Shown here one piece after another: positions 25,712 to 33,293 of a DNA stretch of 64,000 nucleotides. This DNA comes from Candidatus Gastranaerophilales bacterium (lineage in GTDB: Bacteria > Cyanobacteriota > Vampirovibrionia > Gastranaerophilales > Gastranaerophilaceae): NCBI GenBank assembly GCA_944325595.1, contig CALVAQ010000005.1:53831-117830 (forward strand), written 5' to 3'. Each line of letters starts with the position of its first letter. Positions within the stretch are counted from its first letter, which is position 1. The notes below the pieces were generated by a model. It was not told the DNA's origin, ran no database searches, and saw only the letters and a program-made list of their open reading frames with translations. Made by a program: the position numbers and the translations under genes.

Positions 25712-27499
25712 ATGAAACTTAAAGATACATTAGCGGAAAATTCATTTGATTATGCATATTTAAGCAAAAGGATTTATAAATATATAAAGCCGTATTTGTT
25801 CAGAATCATTTTGAGTTTGCTTATTGCTTTGCCAGTAGGTGCGTTAGACGGTGTTATTGCGTATGCTCTAAAACCATATATGGATGAAGTTTTGATTAAG
25901 AAAAACATGATTCTGGCATATGTTATTCCGTTTGGGATAGTTGCATTTGCCATGCTTCAGGGTGTTTTAAGGTATCTCAATGACTATTTGACCAGCTGGA
26001 CAGGACAGAAGGTTACAAACGATGTCAAAAAAGGACTGTTTCAAAAACTTGTTCAAATGGATCCCAAATTTTTTGACGAAAACTCTTCCGGTATAATTCT
26101 CACAAGATTTTTGTCAGACCCTCAGACTGCATCTCAGGGCGTTCTGGACAATTTGAAAGCTTTAATGGGCTCCGGTATCGGCGCTTTTGCATTGATAGGC
26201 GTAATGCTCTACAACTCATGGAAACTGGCATTGGTCGGCGTAGTTGTATTATGTATTGCTTTTGTGCCGGCGGCAATAATAAGAAAAAGAATAAAAGCCG
26301 CATCAAATGCGAATATGAAAATTGGAGGAAATATCACTACCGATTTCAATGAAACTTGCGGCGGCAATAAAATTATTACGTCATACAATCTGGGTGAGTA
26401 TCAATATAAAAAATTCTCAAAAGAAATTCATGACTCTTTTGATGTAAATATGTCGCTTGTCAAAAGAGTAGCCTGGATGTCTCCTATAATGTATACAATA
26501 GCATCTTTTGGTATTGCTTTTGTGCTTGCTTTCGGTACATATCTTGTTTTGTCGGGGCAGATGACAAGCGGAAGCCTTTTGTCTTTTGTTACATCTCTTT
26601 TGCTTTTGTATAAACCGGTTAAAACACTCGGCAATACCTTGACGGGTCTGCAAACTATTTTTGTATCAATGTGCAGAACATTTGAGTTGTTTGATTTGAT
26701 GCCTGAAATTAAAGATAAAGAAAATGCTGTTGAAATAACAGGAGTAAATCAAGGCGTTTCATTGGAGCATGTTTGTTTTGAATATGTAGAAGACATTCCT
26801 GTTTTGAAAGATATAAATCTTGAGGCAAAAGTCGGAGAGACAGTTGCTATAGTCGGAAACTCCGGCGGCGGAAAAACCACAATAGCAAACCTGATTCCGA
26901 GATTTTATGACGTAAAATCAGGTGCAATAAAGATTGATAATATTGACATAAGAGACATAAAGTTAGACTCTTTGAGAAACCATATCTCTGTTGTTTTTCA
27001 GGACAATTTCCTGTTCTCCGGAACAATAAGAGAAAACCTTCTTATGGGCAATTTTAATGCTACTGATGATGATATTGAAAGAGTCATAAAAGCTGCACAT
27101 CTGGATGAATTTCTGGATGAAACTCCGGATGGACTGGATACAATGCTTGGCGAGAGAGGTACAACTCTCTCCGGAGGTCAAAGACAGCGTGTAGCAATTG
27201 CCAGAGCAATGCTCAAAGATGCACCGATTGTTATTCTTGATGAGGCTACATCTGCACTTGATAATAAATCCGAGGCAATTGTTCAAAAAGCACTGGATAA
27301 CTTGATGCAAAACAAAACAGTTTTTGTTATTGCACATAGACTTTCAACCATAAAAAATGCAGACAAAATAGCTGTTATCAATGAAGGAGAACTTGTTGAA
27401 CTCGGAACACATGATGAGCTCTTGTGCAGAGAAAACGGGTTCTACAAAAAACTTTACGAAATGCAATTTGCGAAATCGTCCGTGGGCGTAACGCAGTGA
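25712..27499 (+). CDS. MsbA-like ABC exporter (half-transporter)
   Basis: The 595-aa protein joins a six-helix membrane domain (about 30-320) with an ATPase domain: Walker A GNSGGGKT (382-389), signature LSGGQRQRVAIARAML, Walker B IVILDEATSALD and H-loop IAHRLSTIKNAD. This is the half-size homodimeric MsbA/LmrA type, which flips lipid A-core or other lipids, and lpxK is present in this window. Its last nine codons and the TGA stop lie inside the 84-bp repeat array, so the C-terminal tail AKSSVGVTQ is repeat-derived. The ATG at 25712 is preferred over a TTG one codon upstream. Confidence 0.9.
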   Translation: MKLKDTLAENSFDYAYLSKRIYKYIKPYLFRIILSLLIALPVGALDGVIAYALKPYMDEVLIKKNMILAYVIPFGIVAFAMLQGVLRYLNDYLTSWTGQKVTNDVKKGLFQKLVQMDPKFFDENSSGIILTRFLSDPQTASQGVLDNLKALMGSGIGAFALIGVMLYNSWKLALVGVVVLCIAFVPAAIIRKRIKAASNANMKIGGNITTDFNETCGGNKIITSYNLGEYQYKKFSKEIHDSFDVNMSLVKRVAWMSPIMYTIASFGIAFVLAFGTYLVLSGQMTSGSLLSFVTSLLLLYKPVKTLGNTLTGLQTIFVSMCRTFELFDLMPEIKDKENAVEITGVNQGVSLEHVCFEYVEDIPVLKDINLEAKVGETVAIVGNSGGGKTTIANLIPRFYDVKSGAIKIDNIDIRDIKLDSLRNHISVVFQDNFLFSGTIRENLLMGNFNATDDDIERVIKAAHLDEFLDETPDGLDTMLGERGTTLSGGQRQRVAIARAMLKDAPIVILDEATSALDNKSEAIVQKALDNLMQNKTVFVIAHRLSTIKNADKIAVINEGELVELGTHDELLCRENGFYKKLYEMQFAKSSVGVTQ

Positions 27500-27665
27500 G
27501 CCCACATGCGAGGGTAAACGATGAGTTTTCCCGAGCGGACGTATTTCAAGAGAGCGAAATCGTCCGTGGGCGTAACGCAGTGAGCCCACATGCGAGGGTA
27601 AACGATGAGTTTTCCCGAGCGGACGTATTTCAAGAGAGCGAAATCGTCCGTGGGCGTAACGCAGT
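27470..27665. repeat. 84-bp tandem repeat, 2.3 copies, with three-way-junction potential
   Basis: Two full identical copies start at 27470 and 27554; a third begins at 27638 and ends near 27665. Each unit can pair CGTCCG with CGGACG (extended by GAAAT with ATTTC around a bulged T), TGGGC with GCCCA, and GGGTAAAC with GTTTTCCC (one mismatch). That gives a closing stem with two hairpin branches. The period is a multiple of three. The array begins inside the ABC exporter reading frame and contains its stop codon. Copies are far richer in G+C than the flanks. Confidence 0.9.
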
Positions 27666-27684
27666 AAAAATAATTTTGTTTATA

Positions 27685-27718
27685 AAACGACACCTGAGAT
27701 AATTCTCAGGTGTCGTTT
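27685..27718. terminator. Intrinsic terminator between converging genes
   Basis: AAACGACACCTGAGA pairs with TCTCAGGTGTCGTTT around a short AT loop. It lies between the exporter/repeat array and the leftward gene ending at 27755. The T-tracts are short. Confidence 0.75.
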
Positions 27719-27754
27719 CGTTCATATTATAGATTTAGAAAGGTTACTTATGAA

Positions 27755-29947
27755 CTAAGCATTGTATTTTTCAGATGCTGCGAGTCTTGAATATGCATCG
27801 AAAAGATGTATTGTTGAGCCGTCTGCAGCACCGTATTTGCTCGGGATGCTGTTTTCAGCAATTGAAGAAAGACTGATTGATCTTGTAGCCGGAGGATTTT
27901 GGTCTTCCTCTTCTTGCTGCATTTGTTCAAGCAATTCAATCAATGTTGCGAGGTCTTTTTTGATTTGTTCCATTGATGTGTTGGAAGTTATTCCCTGATT
28001 GTCAATTGCTGATTTCAATTCATTGATTGTTGCTTCAAGAGCGCTTGTGTCAACAGTAACATCACCAATGTTCAAGTTTCTGAGCATTGCAATGATTGTA
28101 CCCATATCTTCCTGAATTTTTGAAAGATCTGTTCTGTGGTTGTTCAATGCTTCATTCAATGTTTCATTGGTAACTCTGTCAATATTCAAATCAGCAAGAA
28201 GTCCTTTGATGTCATTGAACAATTCATTGTTATTAATGAGGTCATTGATTTCTTCAAGAGTCAAGCCGTTTTCACCTGCACCCTGCGAATCAAGCAATGC
28301 CTGTAACAATGTAACAGCTTGAGATTGATATTGGAGTACCTGATTTGATTTTTCTGTGAATTCAGACCACATATCCTGTACTTCTTCAATTTTAATCTGT
28401 CCTGCAGCCAGTCTGTCAAGACCGTCAACCATTTCTTCATATGCTATCTCAGTGGCTGCGCCGTATTTGTTTACACTGTTTAGTGTCTCTTGTTGTGTTT
28501 TATTGATTACTTCAAGTATTCCGTTGATGTCGGCAAGGCTTCCCAGAATATTCTGGAGGCTGTTTTGAACTGCATCTGAATCTTGTTCATTTGAGTTTTG
28601 AAGCTCTTTGATTGCATCTACAATATTTTGCAAATCAGATGCAGATATTTCAGACTCTTGAGCATTTCTCAACAAGGCAATGATTGTTCCCAAATCTTCC
28701 TGAATTTTTGAAAGATCGTTTTTGGAAGCATTGATTGATGCAATTAATGCATTGATATCATCATCACTGATATTTATGCCGCTATCGAGTTTATCGAGAA
28801 CTTCCTGGAATCTGCCATCCATAATATCACCGTATTTTGTGATAAGTTCTTCGAGTTTCATATTACCTTCACCATTTTTGATTTGGTTCAAAATCATTTT
28901 CATTTCTTCCAAATCATTCATCAATTCAAGGACATTATTGTTGCCTTCTTTGTTAAGAGCAATCAAGTCTTTCAACTGTGATTCTGTAATATTGAAACCT
29001 TGGTCAATACGGTTAGCAATTTCTTCTAATTTTGCAAATGTTTCATCATGATTTTGATCAACTTTGTCTGTCAAATTGAGGATGTTTGAGTTAATATCGT
29101 TGAGGGCTTCTATAACGGCATCCATCTTATAGTCAATCTTTGCAAGTAATTGGGCAATTTGATCCAATAAGTCAGCCTCTTCAATGTGTCCGGCTTCATA
29201 TGCTGCTTTCAGTTCATTTACTGCAGCAAGGATGTCTTCTGAAACACCTGTATTTTTGTTTACTGCATCAAGCAATTTTTGCATAAATTCTGAGTGAGAA
29301 ATTTCACCGTCCAAAAATGCCTGATAAAATTCTTCTAGTTTGTCAGCAATACCCTGGTTGATAGATGCAATTGATTCAATATATGGTTTAATGTTAGCCA
29401 AAAATGCTGTTTGTTTCTGGTTTTCTTCAAGTATTTGCTGCAATTTTTCTTCTTGTGAGCCCTGACCGGCGATAATCTCATCTATTTTGTTCAAAAATTC
29501 CTGGTCAAAGCTGTTTGAATCCTGAATAAGACCTGTGATTGTAACTAAACCTTCGTTGATGTCAATAACACCGCTGTTAATTTTATTTAAGACATCATTA
29601 ATTGCCATTAATTGTTCAATTATGTCTTTATTGTCATTATTGTTTTGCTGAAGTTGCTCCAGAATTTGCTGCTGAACAGAAAGCATTTCTCTAAGCATAT
29701 TTTTGAGTTCTTCCTGATCAAAGTTTACTGTTGTATATTGTTCCTGTTGTACACAGCTTGTTGCTCCGGGCACTACACCGCCAAGAGCCAATAATGCAGC
29801 TGCGTATGCTGCCCAGGCTTTGCTGCTTTTTTGTACATCTGCTTCTTTAACTTGTTGATAATTTGATTGTTCTGTTTTTTTCTGGGATTTCTTTTCATTT
29901 TTCTCGGAACGGATGCGATGTTCCATGTTAATACGATTGAGTTCCAT
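27755..29947 (-). CDS. Large coiled-coil protein, possible membrane-anchored or lipoprotein-like
   Basis: The 730-aa protein has a charged head (1-42), a hydrophobic stretch at about 44-63 (AWAAYAAALLALGGVVPGAT) followed by SC, which weakly resembles a lipobox, and then about 600 residues of Leu/Ile/Asn/Gln/Glu helices that look like a long coiled coil or helical bundle. The segment DLSKIQED.GTIIA.LRN occurs twice, 196 codons apart, with nearly identical DNA, so it was duplicated recently. The start follows AAAGGAGTAGGACATAA. The gene is a single unit with the exact TTTGTTACAAA site about 110 bp upstream. The function is unknown; an envelope scaffold or tether is a guess. Confidence 0.65.
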   Translation of the reverse strand: MELNRINMEHRIRSEKNEKKSQKKTEQSNYQQVKEADVQKSSKAWAAYAAALLALGGVVPGATSCVQQEQYTTVNFDQEELKNMLREMLSVQQQILEQLQQNNNDNKDIIEQLMAINDVLNKINSGVIDINEGLVTITGLIQDSNSFDQEFLNKIDEIIAGQGSQEEKLQQILEENQKQTAFLANIKPYIESIASINQGIADKLEEFYQAFLDGEISHSEFMQKLLDAVNKNTGVSEDILAAVNELKAAYEAGHIEEADLLDQIAQLLAKIDYKMDAVIEALNDINSNILNLTDKVDQNHDETFAKLEEIANRIDQGFNITESQLKDLIALNKEGNNNVLELMNDLEEMKMILNQIKNGEGNMKLEELITKYGDIMDGRFQEVLDKLDSGINISDDDINALIASINASKNDLSKIQEDLGTIIALLRNAQESEISASDLQNIVDAIKELQNSNEQDSDAVQNSLQNILGSLADINGILEVINKTQQETLNSVNKYGAATEIAYEEMVDGLDRLAAGQIKIEEVQDMWSEFTEKSNQVLQYQSQAVTLLQALLDSQGAGENGLTLEEINDLINNNELFNDIKGLLADLNIDRVTNETLNEALNNHRTDLSKIQEDMGTIIAMLRNLNIGDVTVDTSALEATINELKSAIDNQGITSNTSMEQIKKDLATLIELLEQMQQEEEDQNPPATRSISLSSIAENSIPSKYGAADGSTIHLFDAYSRLAASEKYNA

Positions 29948-30054
29948 TTATGTCCTACTCCTTTTTGAATAAGTTGTTACTTTCTACACTGGATAAATTA
30001 AATAAAAATCGAACAAAATAAAAATTGCGTTTTTTTTTAATTTTGTGTCAAAAA

Positions 30055-30065
30055 TTTGTTACAAA
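30055..30065. promoter_or_regulatory. TTTGTTACAAA palindrome (candidate operator)
   Basis: Exact copy of the 11-bp palindrome, 108 bp before the start of the large coiled-coil gene at 29947. The same 11-mer is found at 3298 and 39960. Confidence 0.42.
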
Positions 30066-30077
30066 TTGAAAGGAATG

Positions 30078-30112
30078 TGTCGCAAACTCTTGAAATAAAA
30101 GAGTTTGTGACA
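30078..30112. repeat. 14-bp hairpin without U-tract
   Basis: TGTCGCAAACTCTT and AAGAGTTTGTGACA form a 14-bp stem with one G-T pair and a 7-nt AT loop. It lies between ridA and the coiled-coil gene, both leftward. No run of Ts follows on either strand, so it may be a factor-dependent terminator, a processing hairpin or an operator. Confidence 0.5.
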
Positions 30113-30164
30113 ATGTAAATAATTGTTAAATTTAATGTTTTTGTTTAATATGTTTTTAATGGCA

Positions 30165-30539
30165 TTATTTTGCCGCAATTATTTCAATTTCAACAAGTGC
30201 ATTTTTTGGCAGCTCTTTCGCCGCTACACAGGACCTGGCAGGTTTTGAGGTAAAATATTTTGCATAAACATCATTGAACTTTGAAAAATCACTCATATTT
30301 GCAAGAAAACATGTCGTTTTTACTACATCTTCAAAGCCAAATCCAGCAGCTTTTAAAAGTTCCGAGATGTTTGAGATGACTTTTTCTGTCTGTTCTTCTA
30401 TGGTTCCGTTTAAAAATTCTCCGGTTTTTGCATCCAGTGCAATTTGTCCGGAGCAATAAAGCGTATTTTCGCACAAATAAGCCTGTGAATATGGTCCTAT
30501 CGGTGCCGGAGCGTTTTGTGTCAATATTATTTTTTTCAT
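30165..30539 (-). CDS. ridA: RidA family reactive intermediate (enamine/imine) deaminase
   Basis: The 124-aa protein is a typical RidA/YjgF: NAPAPIGPYSQAY, LYCSGQIALDAKTGE, TTCFLANMSDFSKFN and the substrate-binding ARSCVAAKELPKNALVEIE. It hydrolyses 2-aminoacrylate and 2-aminocrotonate released by PLP dehydratases. It lies 25 nt after the threonine deaminase gene, whose product makes such enamines, so the pair form a functional operon. The start at 30539 is chosen by family fit; 30545 (two codons longer, closer to GAGAGG) is equally possible. Confidence 0.92.
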   Translation of the reverse strand: MKKIILTQNAPAPIGPYSQAYLCENTLYCSGQIALDAKTGEFLNGTIEEQTEKVISNISELLKAAGFGFEDVVKTTCFLANMSDFSKFNDVYAKYFTSKPARSCVAAKELPKNALVEIEIIAAK

Positions 30540-30564
30540 AACCATTTACCTCTCTTTTGATTTT

Positions 30565-31758
30565 CTATGAAAGTTTGTAGCCTGCCTTACTTAGGGCATG
30601 CTTTATTTCACAAAAGTGCCGCAGGTTTTTAGTTTCCATAGATATTTTTAGATAACAATCGTTTATGTCAGTACCTTCACCGCCTTGATTGTGGCGTACA
30701 CGTATAACATTTGCGCCCAAATCTGCAATGATTTGAGATACCTCTTTGAGCTGTCCGGGTTTATCCAGCATCTCTATTGTCAAATCAGACAGCCTTCCTG
30801 ATTTTAAAAGACCTCTGTTGATTACTCTGGAGAGAATATTCACATCAATATTTCCGCCGGAAACAACGCATACAACTTTCCGGTTTTCAATCGGAAGTTT
30901 TTTAAACATTGCAGCAGCTACACTGAGCGCTCCTGCGCCTTCAGCAACAAGTTTTTGCGATTCCATAAGGGTCAAAATAGCGGTTGCAACTTCATCATCA
31001 CTGACGGAAACAACTTTGTCCACATATTTTTGACAGAGTTCAAAAGTATGCACACCCGGCATTTTTACTGCCGTTCCGTCTGCAAAGGTTGATACCTGCG
31101 GCAGTTCTTCTCTTTTGTTGATTTCAAGTGAATGAAGCATACTCGCCGCTCCCTCTGCCTGAACTCCGTATACTTTGCAGGAGGGCTTTAGTGTTTTTAT
31201 TGTGTATGCGATACCGGAAATAAGTCCTCCGCCGCCAATCGGCACAATTACGGCATCAATATCCGGCAGTTGCTCCAAAAGTTCAAGGGCAATTGTTCCC
31301 TGTCCTGCAATTACATCTTCATCATCAAACGGATGAATAAATTCGGCTCCTGTTTCTTTTTGAAATTTGCAGGCTGCATTGTATGCATCATCATATACAC
31401 CGTCTACCAGCTCTATTTGTGCACCGTATTTTCTTGTAGCTTCAATTTTTGAAATAGGCGCAGTGCTCGGAATAAAGATTGTAGATTTTATTCCGTTTTT
31501 TTGTGCTGCTAATGCTACTCCCTGCGCATGGTTGCCTGCAGAACATGCGATAATACCCTTTGCTTTTTGTGCTTCTGTTAATGATGCAACTTTTACATAA
31601 GCCCCTCTGACTTTAAAAGAACCTGTGACCTGAAGATTTTCCGCTTTCAGGTAAATCTCATTGTCTTTCGAAAGAGATGGGGAATATATCAAATCTGTTT
31701 TTCTTATTACTTCTTTAAGTTTTTCGGCTGCGTTTTTAATTTTTTCTGTTGAAAGCAT
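30565..31758 (-). CDS. ilvA: Threonine ammonia-lyase (PLP, with C-terminal ACT-like domain)
   Basis: The 397-aa enzyme shows the fold II PLP site with K49 in TGSFKVRGA, CSAGNHAQGVALAA, VPIGGGGLISGIA for the phosphate loop, and VVCVVSGGNIDVN. The last 75 residues (LSDLTIEMLDKPGQLKEVSQ) form an ACT-like regulatory domain of the short type seen in TdcB/IlvA variants. It converts threonine (and serine) to 2-oxobutyrate (pyruvate) plus ammonia. The start at 31758 follows GGAGAGAAA. RidA lies just downstream to clear its reactive product. Confidence 0.9.
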   Translation of the reverse strand: MLSTEKIKNAAEKLKEVIRKTDLIYSPSLSKDNEIYLKAENLQVTGSFKVRGAYVKVASLTEAQKAKGIIACSAGNHAQGVALAAQKNGIKSTIFIPSTAPISKIEATRKYGAQIELVDGVYDDAYNAACKFQKETGAEFIHPFDDEDVIAGQGTIALELLEQLPDIDAVIVPIGGGGLISGIAYTIKTLKPSCKVYGVQAEGAASMLHSLEINKREELPQVSTFADGTAVKMPGVHTFELCQKYVDKVVSVSDDEVATAILTLMESQKLVAEGAGALSVAAAMFKKLPIENRKVVCVVSGGNIDVNILSRVINRGLLKSGRLSDLTIEMLDKPGQLKEVSQIIADLGANVIRVRHNQGGEGTDINDCYLKISMETKNLRHFCEIKHALSKAGYKLS

Positions 31759-31854
31759 TTTCTCTCCAAATTCTTCTGCAAACATTTGTTGTTACTACAA
31801 TATAGCACTTTTTTCAATTATCACAAAAGATATAGTGTGTTTTCCCGCATAAAA

Positions 31855-31860
31855 GTTACA
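31855..31860. promoter_or_regulatory. GTTACA half-site upstream of the HD gene
   Basis: AAAAGTTACAAAAA, a single GTTACA core with an A/T flank, sits 51 bp before the ATG at 31911. It is only a partial match to the TTTGTTACAAA palindrome. Confidence 0.25.
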
Positions 31861-31910
31861 AAAAATTCATAATATGTTTCAAACAAAAAAATTGATGTTA
31901 TAAATAAATT

Positions 31911-33293
31911 ATGCTATCACCCGTAACAAACATTAATATCAGTAAGAAATATATTTCTGCAATTTCCTATTACACAAGTAATGGCACTTTTTTGCCGCAT
32001 GATAATGTTTTAACGGAACAAAGTCAGGGTGTTTCTGTAGACTACAAATTTGTTCCGAGTTTTAAAGCTGCACTTCTTCAAAGAATGCAGCTTTTTAAAT
32101 CTGTCGCAATGAATGAATCAAATCCCAACTGGCAAAATGCTGTCTCGAGACAATTTCCGCTGGAAGATGTGCATCAGGATTGGCGTACTCCGTTTGACAG
32201 GGACAAAAACCGTATTATGAATTCGGAAGGGTATGACCGTTTGCGTTACAAAACACAGGTGTTCCCCGTTCCTGAAAATGATATGGTTTCCACAAGAAGC
32301 TCTCATGTCCTGCAGGTTGTAGATACGGCAAGAACTATTTCAAAACAGCTCGGATTGAATGAAGAACTCGCCGAAGCCATTGCACAAGGGCATGATATAG
32401 GACATGCTCCGTTCGGACATGACGGAGAAAGAGTTCTGAAAAAAATAACTCAAGCAAACGGGCTTCCTGTCTTCTGGCATGAAAAAAACGGTCTTCGAAT
32501 GGTTGAAAAATTTAATTTATACAGTGATTCCAAAGGAAATATACGCAATTTGAACCTCACTTATGCCGTTCGGGACGGGATAATAAATCACTGCGGAGAG
32601 GTTGATGAAAACGGTCTTAAGCCGAGGAAAGAGTTTATAGATTTGGACGGGCTTCAAAAACCGGCAGAAGTACAGCCTTATACCTGGGAGGGAATTGTTG
32701 TCAAAATTTCCGACAAAATTGCATACCTTGGCAGAGATATTGAAGATGCAATGAGGATAGGCGTAATATCGCAAAAAAATCTTGATGAGTTGAAAAGTAT
32801 TATACAATCAATAAAGCCTGATTTTGATGACGAGGTTAACAATACGACTCTCACAAATCTTTTTATTAACGATATTATTCAAAACTCCTCACTTGTTAAG
32901 GGTATAGGTTTTTCGGAACCCGTGTCCAGAATAATGGATGCGGTAAAAGACTACAATACCCAAAACATATATTACAGAAATGATGTTAGAACAATTTCGA
33001 AAGAAAAATGCGAGAAAGTGCTCAACACTATATTCAACTTCTATTCATCAATGTATCGGGGAAGTCAGACAATAGACATGCTGCCGGCAAATGACAGATA
33101 TATCAATAATTTTAGAGACTGGCTTGTCGCTTATTCGGACACAAAATACAGAACCCCGCATCAAAAAAACGAGATAATTTACCATCTGGAAAATCCGAAA
33201 GATTACTTGCAGGCAGTTGTCGATTATATGTCAGGTATGACAGACAAGTTTGCTTTGAGTACATATAACCATATCACCGGAACTACAGTATAG
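31911..33293 (+). CDS. HD-domain deoxynucleoside triphosphate triphosphohydrolase-like protein
   Basis: The 460-aa protein has the HD hydrolase metal site: SSHVLQVVDTARTISKQLGL, then AIAQGHDIGHAPFGHDGER, and later INHCGEV and GIVVKISDKIAYLGRDIEDA. This is the layout of dGTPase-type dNTP triphosphohydrolases, which split dNTPs to nucleoside and triphosphate. The N-terminal 60 residues are lineage-specific and contain S50-F-K-A. Start: an ATG with no obvious Shine-Dalgarno. Its stop overlaps the 3' end of the converging transketolase gene by 11 bp. Confidence 0.85.
   Translation: MLSPVTNINISKKYISAISYYTSNGTFLPHDNVLTEQSQGVSVDYKFVPSFKAALLQRMQLFKSVAMNESNPNWQNAVSRQFPLEDVHQDWRTPFDRDKNRIMNSEGYDRLRYKTQVFPVPENDMVSTRSSHVLQVVDTARTISKQLGLNEELAEAIAQGHDIGHAPFGHDGERVLKKITQANGLPVFWHEKNGLRMVEKFNLYSDSKGNIRNLNLTYAVRDGIINHCGEVDENGLKPRKEFIDLDGLQKPAEVQPYTWEGIVVKISDKIAYLGRDIEDAMRIGVISQKNLDELKSIIQSIKPDFDDEVNNTTLTNLFINDIIQNSSLVKGIGFSEPVSRIMDAVKDYNTQNIYYRNDVRTISKEKCEKVLNTIFNFYSSMYRGSQTIDMLPANDRYINNFRDWLVAYSDTKYRTPHQKNEIIYHLENPKDYLQAVVDYMSGMTDKFALSTYNHITGTTV

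Noticed and set aside
27470..27665. CRISPR array
   Set aside because: Units are 84 bp and directly adjacent with no spacers, and there are no cas genes.
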